Assembly (NCBI RefSeq): GCF_000208745.1
Contig: NC_030858.1
Span: 2,631,728-2,695,727, forward strand
Source: Theobroma cacao
Taxonomy: Eukaryota > Streptophyta > Magnoliopsida > Malvales > Malvaceae
DNA: 64,000 nucleotides
Reading direction: 5' to 3'
Part shown: positions 23,909-35,524 of the stretch, in pieces
Layout: every line of letters starts with the position of its first letter
Position numbering within the stretch: the stretch's first letter is position 1
Program-made: the position numbers and the translations under genes
Notes under the pieces: model-generated
Told to the model about the DNA's origin: nothing
The model's database searches: none
Seen by the model: the letters and a program-made list of their open reading frames with translations, nothing else

Positions 23909-24436
23909 GGAAAAAATACCCTGACTTCTTTAAGTTTTGATTGAAATTACACTAAAATCCATTAGTTTTCGAAATGGACACTTTGCCTCAAAAAAATATT
24001 TTTTGCTGGACACGTAGGTCCAGCAGTTAATCAACTGCTAGTATTTTCATCAATTTGCTGACATGAAAAGGGTAAAAAGATAATTTTATCCTTGATTAAT
24101 TTTTATAATTATAATTATATAATTTTATTATTTATTATTTATTATTAATTAAAAAAAAGCTCCCCATTGGGGATCACCGATCTGGTGCATCCGTCCCTTG
24201 GGAGGGCCTACCAGTGCTCCCCTTTCTTGGGATTGGTGCTTCTTATTTTTTTATTTTTTTTAAAAATATAATAATATTTTTTAAAATTAATAAAAAATAA
24301 AAAAGTATTTTAGTCTTTTTATTATTTTTGTTAATAATGTTTGTAGTTTTGAGATAGAGTGTCTATTTCGAAAACTAATAAATTTTTGTATAATTTCAAT
24401 TAAAATTAAAAAAAATAAGAGTATTTTACTTTTTTT
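23909..24436. mobile_element. Foldback element with GC-rich core (copy A)
   Basis: The left arm contains ATTGAAATTACACTAAAAT and ATTAGTTTTCGAAATGGACA. The inverted right arm reads ATTGAAATTATACAAAAAT and ATTAGTTTTCGAAATAGACA. Arms are roughly 90 bp. The centre has a GC-rich core (about 24160-24240) with repeated GCTCCCC blocks, including GCTCCCCATTGGGGATC. The element at 59331-59961 has the same plan, so this is one dispersed family. It is non-coding. Confidence 0.8.
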
Positions 24437-24897
24437 TTAATTGCTATTTAGAATGAGACAGAAGTAGGTCGTGCACACAATTATGCAAATAATTCTGTGG
24501 CTTTACTATTGATGATTCAATGAACCGCACTCTACTATTTCAACTAAACATAGTGTGGTCTATCAGGCCATTGTGGTGGTGCACTGCTGCTGACTTGCAG
24601 GATCATATAGCTGTTTAGTTTACTTATCTCTTGAATATGGATTCATGTCACTTTCCAGGAAAATGGACAAAAAAAACCGAAAACCCCATTAGAGCACTAG
24701 CTGTCACTAAAATAGTCCTCCCTGTCATTGCCAACTTTCCAGGAAATTTATTTGATTTTCATCACATGAAAAAAGAAAAAAAAAAAAGATGTGTAGGATT
24801 ATCCAATGAACGTGAATCCAAATATTAAACACAATTGAAAATAAGAGTAAAAAGTCGTTGTTTGCATTTCCATTGGCTAGTGTGGAACTGGTTGAGT
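24437..24897. other. 3' flank of the HAD phosphatase gene
   Basis: Probably includes the 3' UTR of the minus-strand phosphatase gene. Nothing else is seen. Confidence 0.4.
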
Positions 24898-26102
24898 TCA
24901 AAAGGCTGCATGGGCAGGGACCGAGCTTGTCTTGAATTTACAATGAACGGGAACCATCTGATCGACCCCAACAGCGTAGTTCTCTTCAATTGAGATTTTG
25001 TTGACTAAACGGGACAGGACATCGCCAAGCTCCTCCCCGTCATTCCATTCGTGAATGTTTGCTCTGATGAGTTTGGGGTTGCTGCAAATCAGCTCCCACA
25101 CTGGAAAATTCTTCCTCGGCATCAGGAAATCATCCTCTCCGAGTTTCAAACCCGGGCAAAAATCAGCAGTTCCATCGCCCAGATAGATAAACCTTTTCTT
25201 TCCGGTGGCAGAAACAGAGGCTTGAACTCTTTCCATGATCAGACCCTATTACACAATGAGAACGAACCATTCTAAACTAAATTTTTTGAAGATATCTTCT
25301 AAAAATTATTGCATACCATGTATAGATGTTAATCATAAGTTTTTGTAATTGAAGATTTCTACTAATAGGAAATAGAGGTTTTAATATTATTTACCTTGCA
25401 CATGTTGGGAGGGCAGATATTGCAGCCGTGGGAAGACGATTCGAAATCATGGTAAGGAGAGATTCTAAGCCTGCCTTCTCCATCAACATAACTAGGGTTC
25501 GTGTTGATTTCCGAGAAACAATCCAACAGTCCATGATTCTTCAAGATTGTCTCGATGAAGAAGACGTTGGCATCACTTATTATCCTCAGATCACACCTGA
25601 AACAATGTCATATTACTTGTTAGGTTCAGCGTTGTGCACCATTCATCATACTATTACAACACAGGAAATAGTAGTTCAGGAGGCTTACCCCGAAGCATGG
25701 GCCGCTTTAATAACAGAGACAATTCTGGGATGTAATGGAACCCGTCTTAAACAGGCGGCGATATCCGCAGTTGAGTTTCCCCTAGACTGGACCTCCATTA
25801 TCATTCTATCCTGGAAAAACAGTCGAGAAAAAGCATCCAACATGAATCTCTGATAGTTATCATGATGAAAATCGTATTACATAATCCATAATGCATGTCA
25901 AAACAACTGAAATTAGAAGGAAGATTAATGTTGGTACTACAAAACCAGATTATATGACACTGACCATGAGAGTGTTCAAGGGGAAAGTAGGCCGGAGTTG
26001 AGTGAACAGCTCAGAAACACCAAACCCTTCCACAACCCAATCATCACTGTCGCATTCGATGATTGTCTTGTCAAAGTCAAAAACCAACACCACCCCTGCC
26101 AT
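24898..26102 (-). CDS. HAD phosphatase, PEPC1/PS2 (PHOSPHO1-like) type
   Basis: Small cytosolic HAD-superfamily phosphatase. Plant relatives (Arabidopsis PS2 and PEPC1) hydrolyse pyrophosphate or phosphoethanolamine/phosphocholine and are strongly induced by phosphate starvation. Exons on minus: 26102-25965, 25810-25689, 25596-25395 and 25245-24898, giving 269 residues. HAD motif I is DFDKT with nucleophile Asp9 and Asp11. Motif II is the serine of IISDAN (Ser94). Motif III is probably Lys154 of NMCKG. Motif IV is LGDGTADFCP (Asp178, Asp182). The family-specific CNICPPNMCKG cysteine cluster and LMPRKNFPVW segment are present. All catalytic residues are intact. Substrate preference within the family cannot be read from sequence. 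The TATA box and a candidate phosphate-response site lie upstream. Confidence 0.93.
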
Positions 26103-26166
26103 TGCTGATCTGATTGTACTAACACTACCACGATCTTCACCAGCACTTTTTAGCCAAAGGCAGGAA

Positions 26167-26174
26167 TATATATA
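26167..26174 (-). promoter_or_regulatory. Candidate TATA box of the HAD phosphatase gene
   Basis: TATATATA lies about 65 bp ahead of the start codon. This would give a leader of roughly 35 bases. Confidence 0.55.
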
Positions 26175-26199
26175 CTTGTAAGATAATTGATGGACAAGT

Positions 26200-27580
26200 G
26201 ATCGATCTGTTACATGGACTTAGACTCCTATTTTCTTTAGGAAAAGGGGGCACGATGACTGTGACAGTTGCACTTCCCCAGATCACATATATATAAAAAA
26301 AAATTAAAACCCAATTCGTTTACGAATTAGATTTTGGGGTGAGTATAAGATATAATAATGATGTTCTTTGATCTATATACGCTCTAGCTATTTTTTTTTT
26401 TCCTCTTATTTTTTTTTACAGGTGAGCAATCTCAAAATAGAGAATTCAAATTTTGCGCCTTAAAAAGGGGAACAACTCTTAAATACGAAAATTAATTGAT
26501 AAGTAGACATAATTTATTTTTGTACTATTTCCATCAGACAGATGAATTATGTAATATTCAAGGAATTCCTTTGTTCGCTGGGTCGGTTAGCAACGAAGCA
26601 TTAAAATTCAAATGTCTTTCTATTTAGCCCTGTTTGCAATGCCAAGAATCCTTTTTTAAGATTGCTTCGAAGAACTAAATGACAATGGCATATGCAAACC
26701 AGAAATAATCAAAGACGAAATTAAATCGAGCAGGACACTGCTACAGCCAAAACCCACCCTCAATTTATCTATTTTTGTTGCAAAAGGAAGAGAAGTGATG
26801 TGATACGTTGCAGAAGAAGTAGTTCCATTGCCCACTAAGTAGTTTACTGATATCACGTGTCATAATCTGGTTGAAGTTAACTATTTCACCCCCGCATGAA
26901 TTATGTGGATTTCTACAAAATTTCCACTCAAGTTGGAACTAAAATAGTACAAAAGAAAAAGAGAGAAAAAGAGCAAAATGGCTTAAGAGCACAGGAAATC
27001 TTTCTTGTTTTATGAACCTTACAAGCAGGAAATTTAAATGAAGGCCAGGAATCTGGAATTGTGTTGTTTTCAATCAAGTGGACATGACAAGTTGACAAAC
27101 AGCCCACAAAAGGTTTCCGTTCCTTGACGCGGTGCTTTTGCACTGCAGGATCGGAAGTGGTATACACATCCTCAGGTTCAATCGTGGCGGATCAATAATT
27201 CTTGAGCAGCAACTTTTAGCCGCCAATCTATCATGTTCATGTGCTATACTACTAATATTTGTTGTTTTTGTTTAGTTTCAGGGACATCATTAAGTACTAT
27301 ATTGGTGACCCAGGAATCCCCATGCATATGAACAAAAGTGTGCCACCAGGGTCTTCATACCAAGTAATTCCATATAATTTAATATGAATTCATAATATTT
27401 TCAACAAAGGGATTACTGTTGAATAGAATATATACTAATTACTGATAGAATTATATCCTTAAGGCTAAGGTTCCAACTATATGGAGCATTATGTACAGTT
27501 GTAACCTTGAGGTGGATGTGTTGTTTCTTTCCTATTGAAACCTGCTCGAATTCTTTGTCCCCTTGATTCTTTCTTCAGCT
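26200..27580. other. Intergenic: phosphatase promoter and homeobox gene 3' flank
   Basis: This region separates two minus-strand genes. Besides the sites listed separately there is a CACGTGTC (ABRE-like) element near 26855. I see no exon. Confidence 0.5.
26688..26695. promoter_or_regulatory. Candidate P1BS (PHR1-binding) site
   Basis: GCATATGC is a perfect match to GNATATNC, the palindromic site bound by PHR1, the main transcription factor of phosphate starvation. It lies about 590 bp upstream of the phosphatase start codon. I saw no second perfect site closer in. One 8-bp match can occur by chance. Confidence 0.4.
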
Positions 27581-30020
27581 TCAATTAATGTTAAATCTTT
27601 GATTGTTGATGCTTATCTGGCTTCTGTGGTTGCTGTTGGTTCCCTCCTCATTTTGCCGAGCCTTTCTCCTGTTCATCTCTGAGTACATTTCCTCTATCAT
27701 TGGTTTCCATAGTCGAACACGAGCATTTATGAACCAGTTGGAGACCTGCTCATTGGTTGATCCAATTTTACGCAGTGAAACAATGAGATCATATTAGAAA
27801 CTCAAAATTACCAAAATACATGACATGTCAACACCTTTGAACTCTCATAGTAAAAGAGGATTAAAATGCTTCACCAACACGTTTACGTTCAAAGATGAAA
27901 CAAAAGCTCTAAGTACCTGGCTCCTTGTCAAGCCACTTTTAATTGCAAGTAAATGTTTCTCTGCATCCTTAGGGTACCTGCAAAATAGGAAATCTGTCAA
28001 AATGTGCAAAACAGTCCCCATTGTTGTGCATAAACGTGAAACAAGCAAACTATTTCTTGTCCTAGTTTGACTTCGAGAAAATGCTCGTAGCAATTCTGCA
28101 GAAAGAAGCTCACGGGTGAAGAAAGTTCTGAAACATCCACGCACGTAAAACTGAGACAGACTTTTCAGGCAACCCTCTCTGTGGTCTCCATAATTGATCT
28201 TTTTTCTTTAGCTGCTGCAGTGCCCATTGCTCCTGGATGAATGAATTCTGAAAAGATTTTTCCCTGCCTCCTGTATATCCACTGTCAAAATTTGCTCCCA
28301 TAGCTAGGATTTGGTTGCTGATCCTCTCTCTTAGGTTCTTGTATAAGAAAGAGATTGTCTGTAGAGCAAAACGAGCATGCACCTGAGGGTCCAACTCAGT
28401 TGCAGCATGGAATGCAGATATAACTGTATGGATCTCATCCAAGCATTGACTGTATCTGTCATCAACCTGGTCTCAATGAAGGAGTGCAAACCCATTTAAG
28501 TACCAGAAATATGCTATGTCAAATGCAACACAGAATAGAGAAAAGAAAGAAAATGGAGAAAAAAAGAAAATGGCGATTTGCTACTGCTTACATATGCCCG
28601 CTTGCTTAACAAAGCCTACTGGCTTAAATAGAGCCGGTAAGGGCGACCCAAGGTTATTCCACAGTTTAGTCTAAAAAATTTTGAAGTTATGAATTTCAAT
28701 CTATATTTTAGCCTACATCACATTAGCATCCCTCTATAATTATCTATTCAATTGCCAAGGAAGTTAAGCAGCTCATATCTCAAAGTCCAAGGTAGCAATT
28801 GATGCAAATCGAATATGATAATTCTACCAACATACCACTTGCAGTAGAGTCAGAAGTTGAGTTTTCTTTGCCTCAACAGTTCGTTTTCGTACTTCTGGCT
28901 CTAATCGAACCTCAGAATTACCATCAATATCAGGATGCTCATTTGGATCCATCAGTGCCATCCCTCTCCCTGCTAGAAAGCTTGAGGAGAATGGAATGGT
29001 TGCTCCAGCTCCAACACTCATCTGGTCTAGATTTTCCAGTGAATAGCTTGCAATTTGAGCAAGTATTTCCTGAACTGCATGAAGATATCTTGATCCTGAT
29101 ATCAGGTGTGATTCTTGAACTGGTCCATAAGAACCAAAACTCAGAGAAAGCTCCTTAGCATTACAAGAAGGTTGTTCTGAGCCTAACCTTGTTGTATTCA
29201 AGCAGAAGTGATTTGCACCAGAACAGTTTATCTCAGAGGACTGATCAGGTATATTGTTACCGCTAATGACAGCAGGCAGAGATGTGGCGAGACTTAAAGA
29301 GAGCTCATTACTATGTTTAGAGGAACCACAAGGATAATCTATGCTCATATTTGCCCCATTTGATGAAATCCACCCGTTTGGATCCGGACATCCTATTGAT
29401 GTATATGGTTGACATGCTGTTCTCAATGGGGGTTTCCCAACAAGCTCCAGAGGAGAAGGAAACTTCTCAAAATCCCACTTATTGTTCAAATTACCAAGTG
29501 CTTCGTTAAATACACAGTTCACAGAGGTTACCAGAGAAGAATTTATGCCATCAGAACAGCTAGTTGAAGAATAAGTCCTGACATCCAGAGGGTAGATGGA
29601 AGGTGCTATGATTGCTAACTCGTTTAAGTTTTCTTGAGGAACACACTTTGCAGGTGGAATAGAAGAGATGGCTGTTCTGCCCATGAATTGCTCCTGAAAC
29701 TCCATATTATCCTCTGAAGGTGAACTGCCAAGTGAAACATCACTCACAACAGTCCTTCCAAGAGATGTGACCAATGCATTTGAGTCGAAGAACCTGGCAC
29801 GATTAGTTATGTGTAGATCAGCACAGAGATCACTGATAATTTCTCCTTGCGCTGATGGAAGCACTGGAAATTCAGCTAGTGTCTGATTTTGGTTGATGAT
29901 GCTAAATGAGTGGGATTCAACAATTGAATTTGGGGCTGTCCGCGATGGAATCCCATCAACAACCACAGGATTTCGGTTTCCCATGGCTCGTGAAACGCTG
30001 AACATATCATTCTCCATCAT
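27581..30020 (-). CDS. ATH1: BELL-class TALE homeodomain protein, ATH1-like
   Basis: Nuclear transcription factor that pairs with KNOX proteins. Arabidopsis ATH1 controls meristem growth, stem and organ boundaries and flowering time. Exons on minus: 30020-28836, 28466-28114, 27977-27917 and 27745-27581, giving 587 residues. The SKY region ([13 protein letters not shown]) starts near residue 308. The BELL domain runs about 376-447 ([36 protein letters not shown]). The homeodomain, about 490-550, starts after WRPQRGLPE and contains the TALE signature PYP (513-515) and recognition helix [15 protein letters not shown]1-specific features are [11 protein letters not shown] near the N-terminus, NELSLSLAT, and [10 protein letters not shown]. 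It is longer than Arabidopsis ATH1 (about 470 residues as I recall), mainly in the N-terminal half. Two ATGs are adjacent; the first is taken. Confidence 0.93.
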
Positions 30021-32135
30021 ATAGTGGGCACAAAAATCACATGGGATCGGGCATAAGCAGCTGCTTCTTCATTTGGGGTTCTTAAGCTTCAATTGTCTGT
30101 TAAGCCAATTTAATTTCACTATATAACAAACTTCCTTGATTCAACTTTTTTTCGTGCACTTTTACAACAAAAACAACTGCACAAATTTTCTTGCTGCAAC
30201 CATATATTTTATGTCGTCCCCATAATCATTCTATCTTGCTCAGATGATCCACCAGGAACCTGCAGAATTGGTAATGAAATGAAATCACCATACCAAAATA
30301 ATTCAAAAGAACAATACTTCACAGTTCACATACTTGCAAAGAAGAAAGAAACTTGTAACCACCTATCCCGAGACCAGAGTTTTAAAATAGCACTTGTATC
30401 AGATCCCATTTCTTCTTAAGAAGAGTACAGAATTATGGTACAGAGAGTTCTCAGATACACTATGTGAATGATTTAACCTTTCAAGATTATTGAGGACACT
30501 TCCTGCCCCACTCTTACACAAGGATAAGATTATTGATAAAGAAATCTTTCACCACAAATTCAAAGTGCAAAGGATGTCAGACAGAGTAAATGGGACTCGC
30601 AAGGCCACAAAAATAAAGCATCAGGACATAGAGTTCCCCAAGAAAACCGTAATTAACAGCCTTGAATAACTCAAATCCATGCAAAAAGTTATAAAAAAAA
30701 ATCCCCTCCTATGGCAATGAATTGCTAGAGAATGGGAGGAATCCTTCTTTTTGTCAAATAAGGGGTAATCAGAACCATAGCCTCATTAATTAGGAGAAGA
30801 TGTGTCTGATTAAACATACATACTAGAGTACTAATGAAAAAACGACGTTGACAAAAAAATCTCTATCAGGGAAGATAGAAGAACTTCAATAGTAGTAGTA
30901 CTTAACAGCTAAAAGGGGTATGGATATGCACACCAAAGTAAAAGCTTGGCAAAGCACAACAGGCTACAGCGCACGGACAGGAAAGTCTAAAGTTGAACCA
31001 AAGGAAGAACATGAGGAAATATACAAAGCCTAAATCTTCATATTTAAACAGTTCATGTAGAAAGCTAAATCTTGAAGATGTTTTAGAGGCTTCAAAATAT
31101 ATTTTCTTTTGTACTCGTGTGTTTGCGTGCGTGTCTGAAACCACGTTGATCAGCAAAAGGTAGGCTGAAAAAAAGATGACCAACCTGCAATGATTCGAAG
31201 AGTAGCTTTCAACCTTGCATTTATCTATCAATAGAAAAACCAGCTTAGGAAACTATTTTCTTCACCAAAACCTTATAAAAGCAAAGTATCGGAGTCAAGA
31301 ATTTTCGTGCAGGTTCAATGGAATTCCAGGGGATCAGAGATGAGAAATCGTTCACCCTACTCAAAATATAAAGTGGTCTGTTACTGTATTTTGATTGAGA
31401 AATACATGTAGGCTTTTCTCAGAGAACTCCAAAAGAAGCCATTGCAATGCAAAGTTCACATAAAATCATTGGTTTTCTGTTTCTCCATAAAAAGAGAATT
31501 GTCAAAAAAGCCAGGAAACAGTAGTAAAAACCTTTGTTTCGTCTTTAACAAAAAGAATAAGGTGAAAAAGCCAACAGGACTCCTGCATTATCCCCACCTC
31601 TTTCAGAGGGTCATAAAAGAAATGAAGAAAAAAAAAAGAGCCAACACAAAAAAGTGGGGTTAATTTGTTTGCATGAACAGAAAAGTGGAGTTTTCTCCAA
31701 GAACTCAAACCCCAAGAAACTGAGATTCACAGTTTCAGACCCCAACAAGATTCATAATCTCTCCCTCTCTGTCCACAAAGATTTAAAGCTCTTGAACACA
31801 AATGGGTTTTGAAAATAAAAGACACCAACAACAGAGAGAACCCACTAAAAAGGAGAGAGAGTGTCCCAACAGGCCCAGAAAAAGGAAGAAAAAGAAAAGC
31901 AGTTCTGCAGAGAAATGGAGTTGAATGAAATGGCCCCATTCATTAAGATAGAGAGAGAGAGAGAGAGAGAAGCCACGCAAGAGTAAAAACAAGAAGATAG
32001 AGAGAGAAGGAAGGGAAACACATCACTCTTTGATGCAGTGCCACTCATTTCTGTTGCAGGCTCTAGAGGGGCCCTCCCTGTTACTTCTCTCTCTCTCTCT
32101 CTCATCTGCTTTGTCCTTCTCACCACATCTCATTT

Positions 32136-32171
<36 letters not shown>

Positions 32172-32242
32172 GATTCTCTCTGTTCAAACTCCTGTTCACG
32201 GCAGGTCCTCTCAGCACCATTTTTCAGAAGAAAGTCTTTTGC
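30021..32242 (-). other. Long leader region of the ATH1-like gene, with upstream ATGs
   Basis: A canonical TATA box at 32243-32249 implies transcription through about 2.2 kb before the start codon, probably with at least one leader intron (a plausible acceptor is TTCTGCAG near 30262). The distal part is GA/CT-rich, with a (GA)n run at 31949-31971. Several ATGs occur, including a 65-codon frame 32220-32023 rich in Arg and Glu. This is not a protein gene. Confidence 0.5.
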
Positions 32243-32249
32243 TTTTATA
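32243..32249 (-). promoter_or_regulatory. Candidate TATA box of the ATH1-like gene
   Basis: The minus strand reads GCTATAAAAGC here, a good plant TATA element. It is followed downstream by a CT-rich initiator region. The distance to the ATG requires a long leader or leader introns. Confidence 0.5.
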
Positions 32250-32259
32250 GCTTATTTTA

Positions 32260-35200
32260 GACAAGGATAGCCTAATGTAATGTGTTTGATGAGAAAGATG
32301 AGTGAATGGGGTATCAAAAGTCTTATACTTTCTCCGCACCAGAATCTAACAACTAAAGTTTTAAGGCAAACAAATGCATTTGTGAAGAAAAAGAGAGAAG
32401 GTAGTAAGAAAACACACTGTTTTTTGCAGTGTACTTTGAATATGATGATGCAAGCTATGCCAAAAGGTGACGAGAATATCTGCTGGGCAAGATCTTTGAC
32501 GAATTTATTGAAGCAATTACACGCTCTATCTAACTCCTTTTCCTTTTGGCTTGGTTCCCTCGGCCCAACTCCAAAACCAGTTTAAATTTACACAACTGCT
32601 ACTTGACTGAAATAGTCTTTGCAGCCTACATAATGTGAAACGCTAGACTACTTTATTATTATTATCATTGTCTCTGGCGACAGACCAAATATTTTGTAAT
32701 GATGAAATAGTGATAATATCAGCTCATTTTCTCTCCCTCTTGGGTTTTTATCAGTAACTAATGTTTTAAGATGTCTCGGCAAAGACAAGTAGATTTTTCT
32801 CGGGGGATCCTGATGTGATAATACAGTCTTTTCCTCTAAGAACTGTGTGCTCTGTGGTGCCATGTGCAGTTTTAAGACTGGTTAAAAGAATCCAACAACG
32901 GATATAAATGATGGTAGGAACCTGTTTTTTCATGTATTCATTCAGTAGAATAGTCTAAAAAATTATTACTTACAAAACTAAAAACAGAATCTGTAGTTGT
33001 TTCAATAACTGGATTTCTCACACCTGACAATGAAGATTGTTGCCTGCGTTACATACTTGTGTAGTTCGGGCCAAAGGGATTAGTATATATTTGATGAGGC
33101 TAATCTTTGATTAATGGATCCTGAGTAAGAGGGAACTGGGGTAAAAAAAAGAGCAATATCCTTGACCGGACAATTAATCTTTGGAGAGGAAGTACCCTCT
33201 CCGGAACTGGTACACGATCCCAAAGATTTGTCTCGGACAAAAGTATATATGAAAGGAGTTTTGCCCTGTGGTGTTTGACATGTAGCCAATGAGGAAAGGG
33301 TGGAGCCCTCCCTAAGTTAGGACTTAAAGACAAGGCAATTATTACGTTTTGAAGGCATGAAGTTGAGATGGAGGCAGCAGCAGCAGCTCAGACCCGGTAC
33401 AAGGCTTGAACCGAGCTCCTGTTTGCTTCGTTCGGACTTGTATTTCCTATTTTCGCATGCAGAAATAGAATTATGCAATCAGACAAAGAAAGAGACACTA
33501 ATGCTTTTCTAACACTAAAAATTCAATTGCTACTCCCAAATGGGTTCATTTCATTGCCTTGGATCTTGGCAGCTGCACGTTCATAAGAGAAACAAGCAAC
33601 AACAACGATAATGGGCTTAAGGCCTTGAGTTGTGCCTTACGCAGATTACAGAAAAAATGCAAGTTCTAGACTGTGCTAAGCCCAACATCAGCTGTACTCT
33701 TTTTTTTCAGTACCTTTGACCATGTATTAGAATTTTCCATGAAAACAAGGGCCCACGCAATTATGAATGGCAGGTGCATTGATTCGAGCCTCTAGCTAGC
33801 TAGGCCTAGGATGAAAGCTCAACTAGGGGAACGTCTAATCAGTTTAGGAAGCCCAGATTGTGACTGCGACATGTACCTCACTGTTTTCTTACCCCCCGGT
33901 TGGTGTCCAATTGGGTTTACACCTTGTTAGTATCATATTTTCTAAACTCGGGGCTTGGAAATTTTTCTTTCAACAGTAATGAAAAGGAGGTGGGAATCGG
34001 GAAGGGCCACAAACATGAAATATGATGGAGAGAAAAAGAGACAACATATGCTTATCCCCCACTCCTTTTCTTAACTTCCCTAATCAAATCTGCTAGCATC
34101 ACGGAAAAGAACACACATTTGGTTTTGATTTAGCTAGAGAATGAATAAGTGGCTAAGATGGTTTGAGGTACAAATTAAAGAGAAGTGCTGAATTAATTGG
34201 GGTGTGTGGTTTCTTTCCTGGTCACATGTCCCTTGAAGTTGCTCACAACTTTGCAGGAGAAAGGTGAATCTGTCATCTCTGCTCCTACCGTTGAAATAAA
34301 GGGGTTGACATTGAAGCCACACGAGAAAGCGTTTGTACCGAATGGTTCACCTACTTATCCGCTCTTTCAACCCCATGCACCCATCCCTTCAAACTATTTT
34401 GTCTCTCGGCATATGATCCAAGAACTATGGTATATACAGACAATTACAGCTCCATGTTCTCTCATTTTTCCCACTCATTATTACCAATTGAGAGTTGAAC
34501 TTTCATAATCCCATGAAAAAGCTCCAAGGTCAACCCTTTCTGTTATGAAACCATTAAACTTATGTGGGGAAATGAAAATGTCACACTATGTGCTACAAAA
34601 GTTCAAGTGAAAAAATTGAAGTACTCTCTCTATCATAATCAGACATTATTCATAAATATTGCTGAAAGGAAAGTAATTCATTTTTAGGAGGGAATAATTT
34701 CAATTTCTTGCCAAGGATAATCTGTGAATTGATAATTACAAGCATAAAGGACCCTTGTCAATGGATGTTAACTTATACACTATATATATATATATATATA
34801 TACGTATATGTTAGAAAGAGAGAAACTTAAAAAATGAGATATTTAGTTAATTTTAAGAAAGTCTATGTATCATTAAATACAGTAAATGACTTTTTTTTTT
34901 TTTATCACTTACACAATTGGTTTTTTTTACGTATCATTCAAATATGAACGGAATTTGTTTCGTGTATATCCATCATTAATTTGTATTTCCGTCCAAATTG
35001 TAAATACGTTAACAATGAATTAAATTGAAATAAATTCAAAAGATCATGGACGAATAATTTGGGTTTTTCAAATTGTGCGTGAAAATAAAATTTGATAACA
35101 AAGTCAAAAAAAATTAATGGTGCAATTGACTTTGAAGGAACAAAACCCTAAATAGTACTTAATGCCTACATGCAGAGGGACAATTGGCATGAGAACAAGT

Positions 35201-35524
35201 ACTGAAACATGTTTGTTTCTTATTTGATGGGTCAATCTTCAATAAGAACAAAGATGAATGGTTTTTTAATCATTTATTTGAGAGGAAACAATAAACATTT
35301 GAGATTTAAATAATATCCCCATAACAATATAAGTAAATTGAATTCATCATCAAACAAAAACTTACGATATACAATCCAATCGTACGTCCAATCCCAAACT
35401 GTCAAACCCCATTAATAAATAAAAAAAAAAGGAAAAAAAATCCAACTTCCAAAATCCAGGCTAAGCACAGTTCCAAAGACAATCTTACCCATATCTACCA
35501 ACTTCATTAATCTTGTTCATCTTA
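32260..35524. other. Gene-free spacer
   Basis: Upstream region of the homeobox gene and 3' flank of the ABA receptor gene. A (TA)n microsatellite lies at 34791-34802. The short frames here have no coding character that I recognise. Confidence 0.5.

Noticed and set aside
25428..25853. 141-codon plus-strand frame
   Set aside because: It is antisense to exons 2 and 3 of the HAD phosphatase and spans an intron of that gene.
28799..29158. 119-codon plus-strand frame
   Set aside because: It is an antisense shadow of exon 1 of the ATH1-like gene.
32030..32260. Two overlapping plus-strand frames of 70-76 codons
   Set aside because: They come from CT-rich leader DNA of the minus-strand homeobox gene and have low-complexity Leu/Ser composition.
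34197..34508. 103-codon plus-strand frame
   Set aside because: No family resemblance, no splice partners, and composition like the surrounding spacer.
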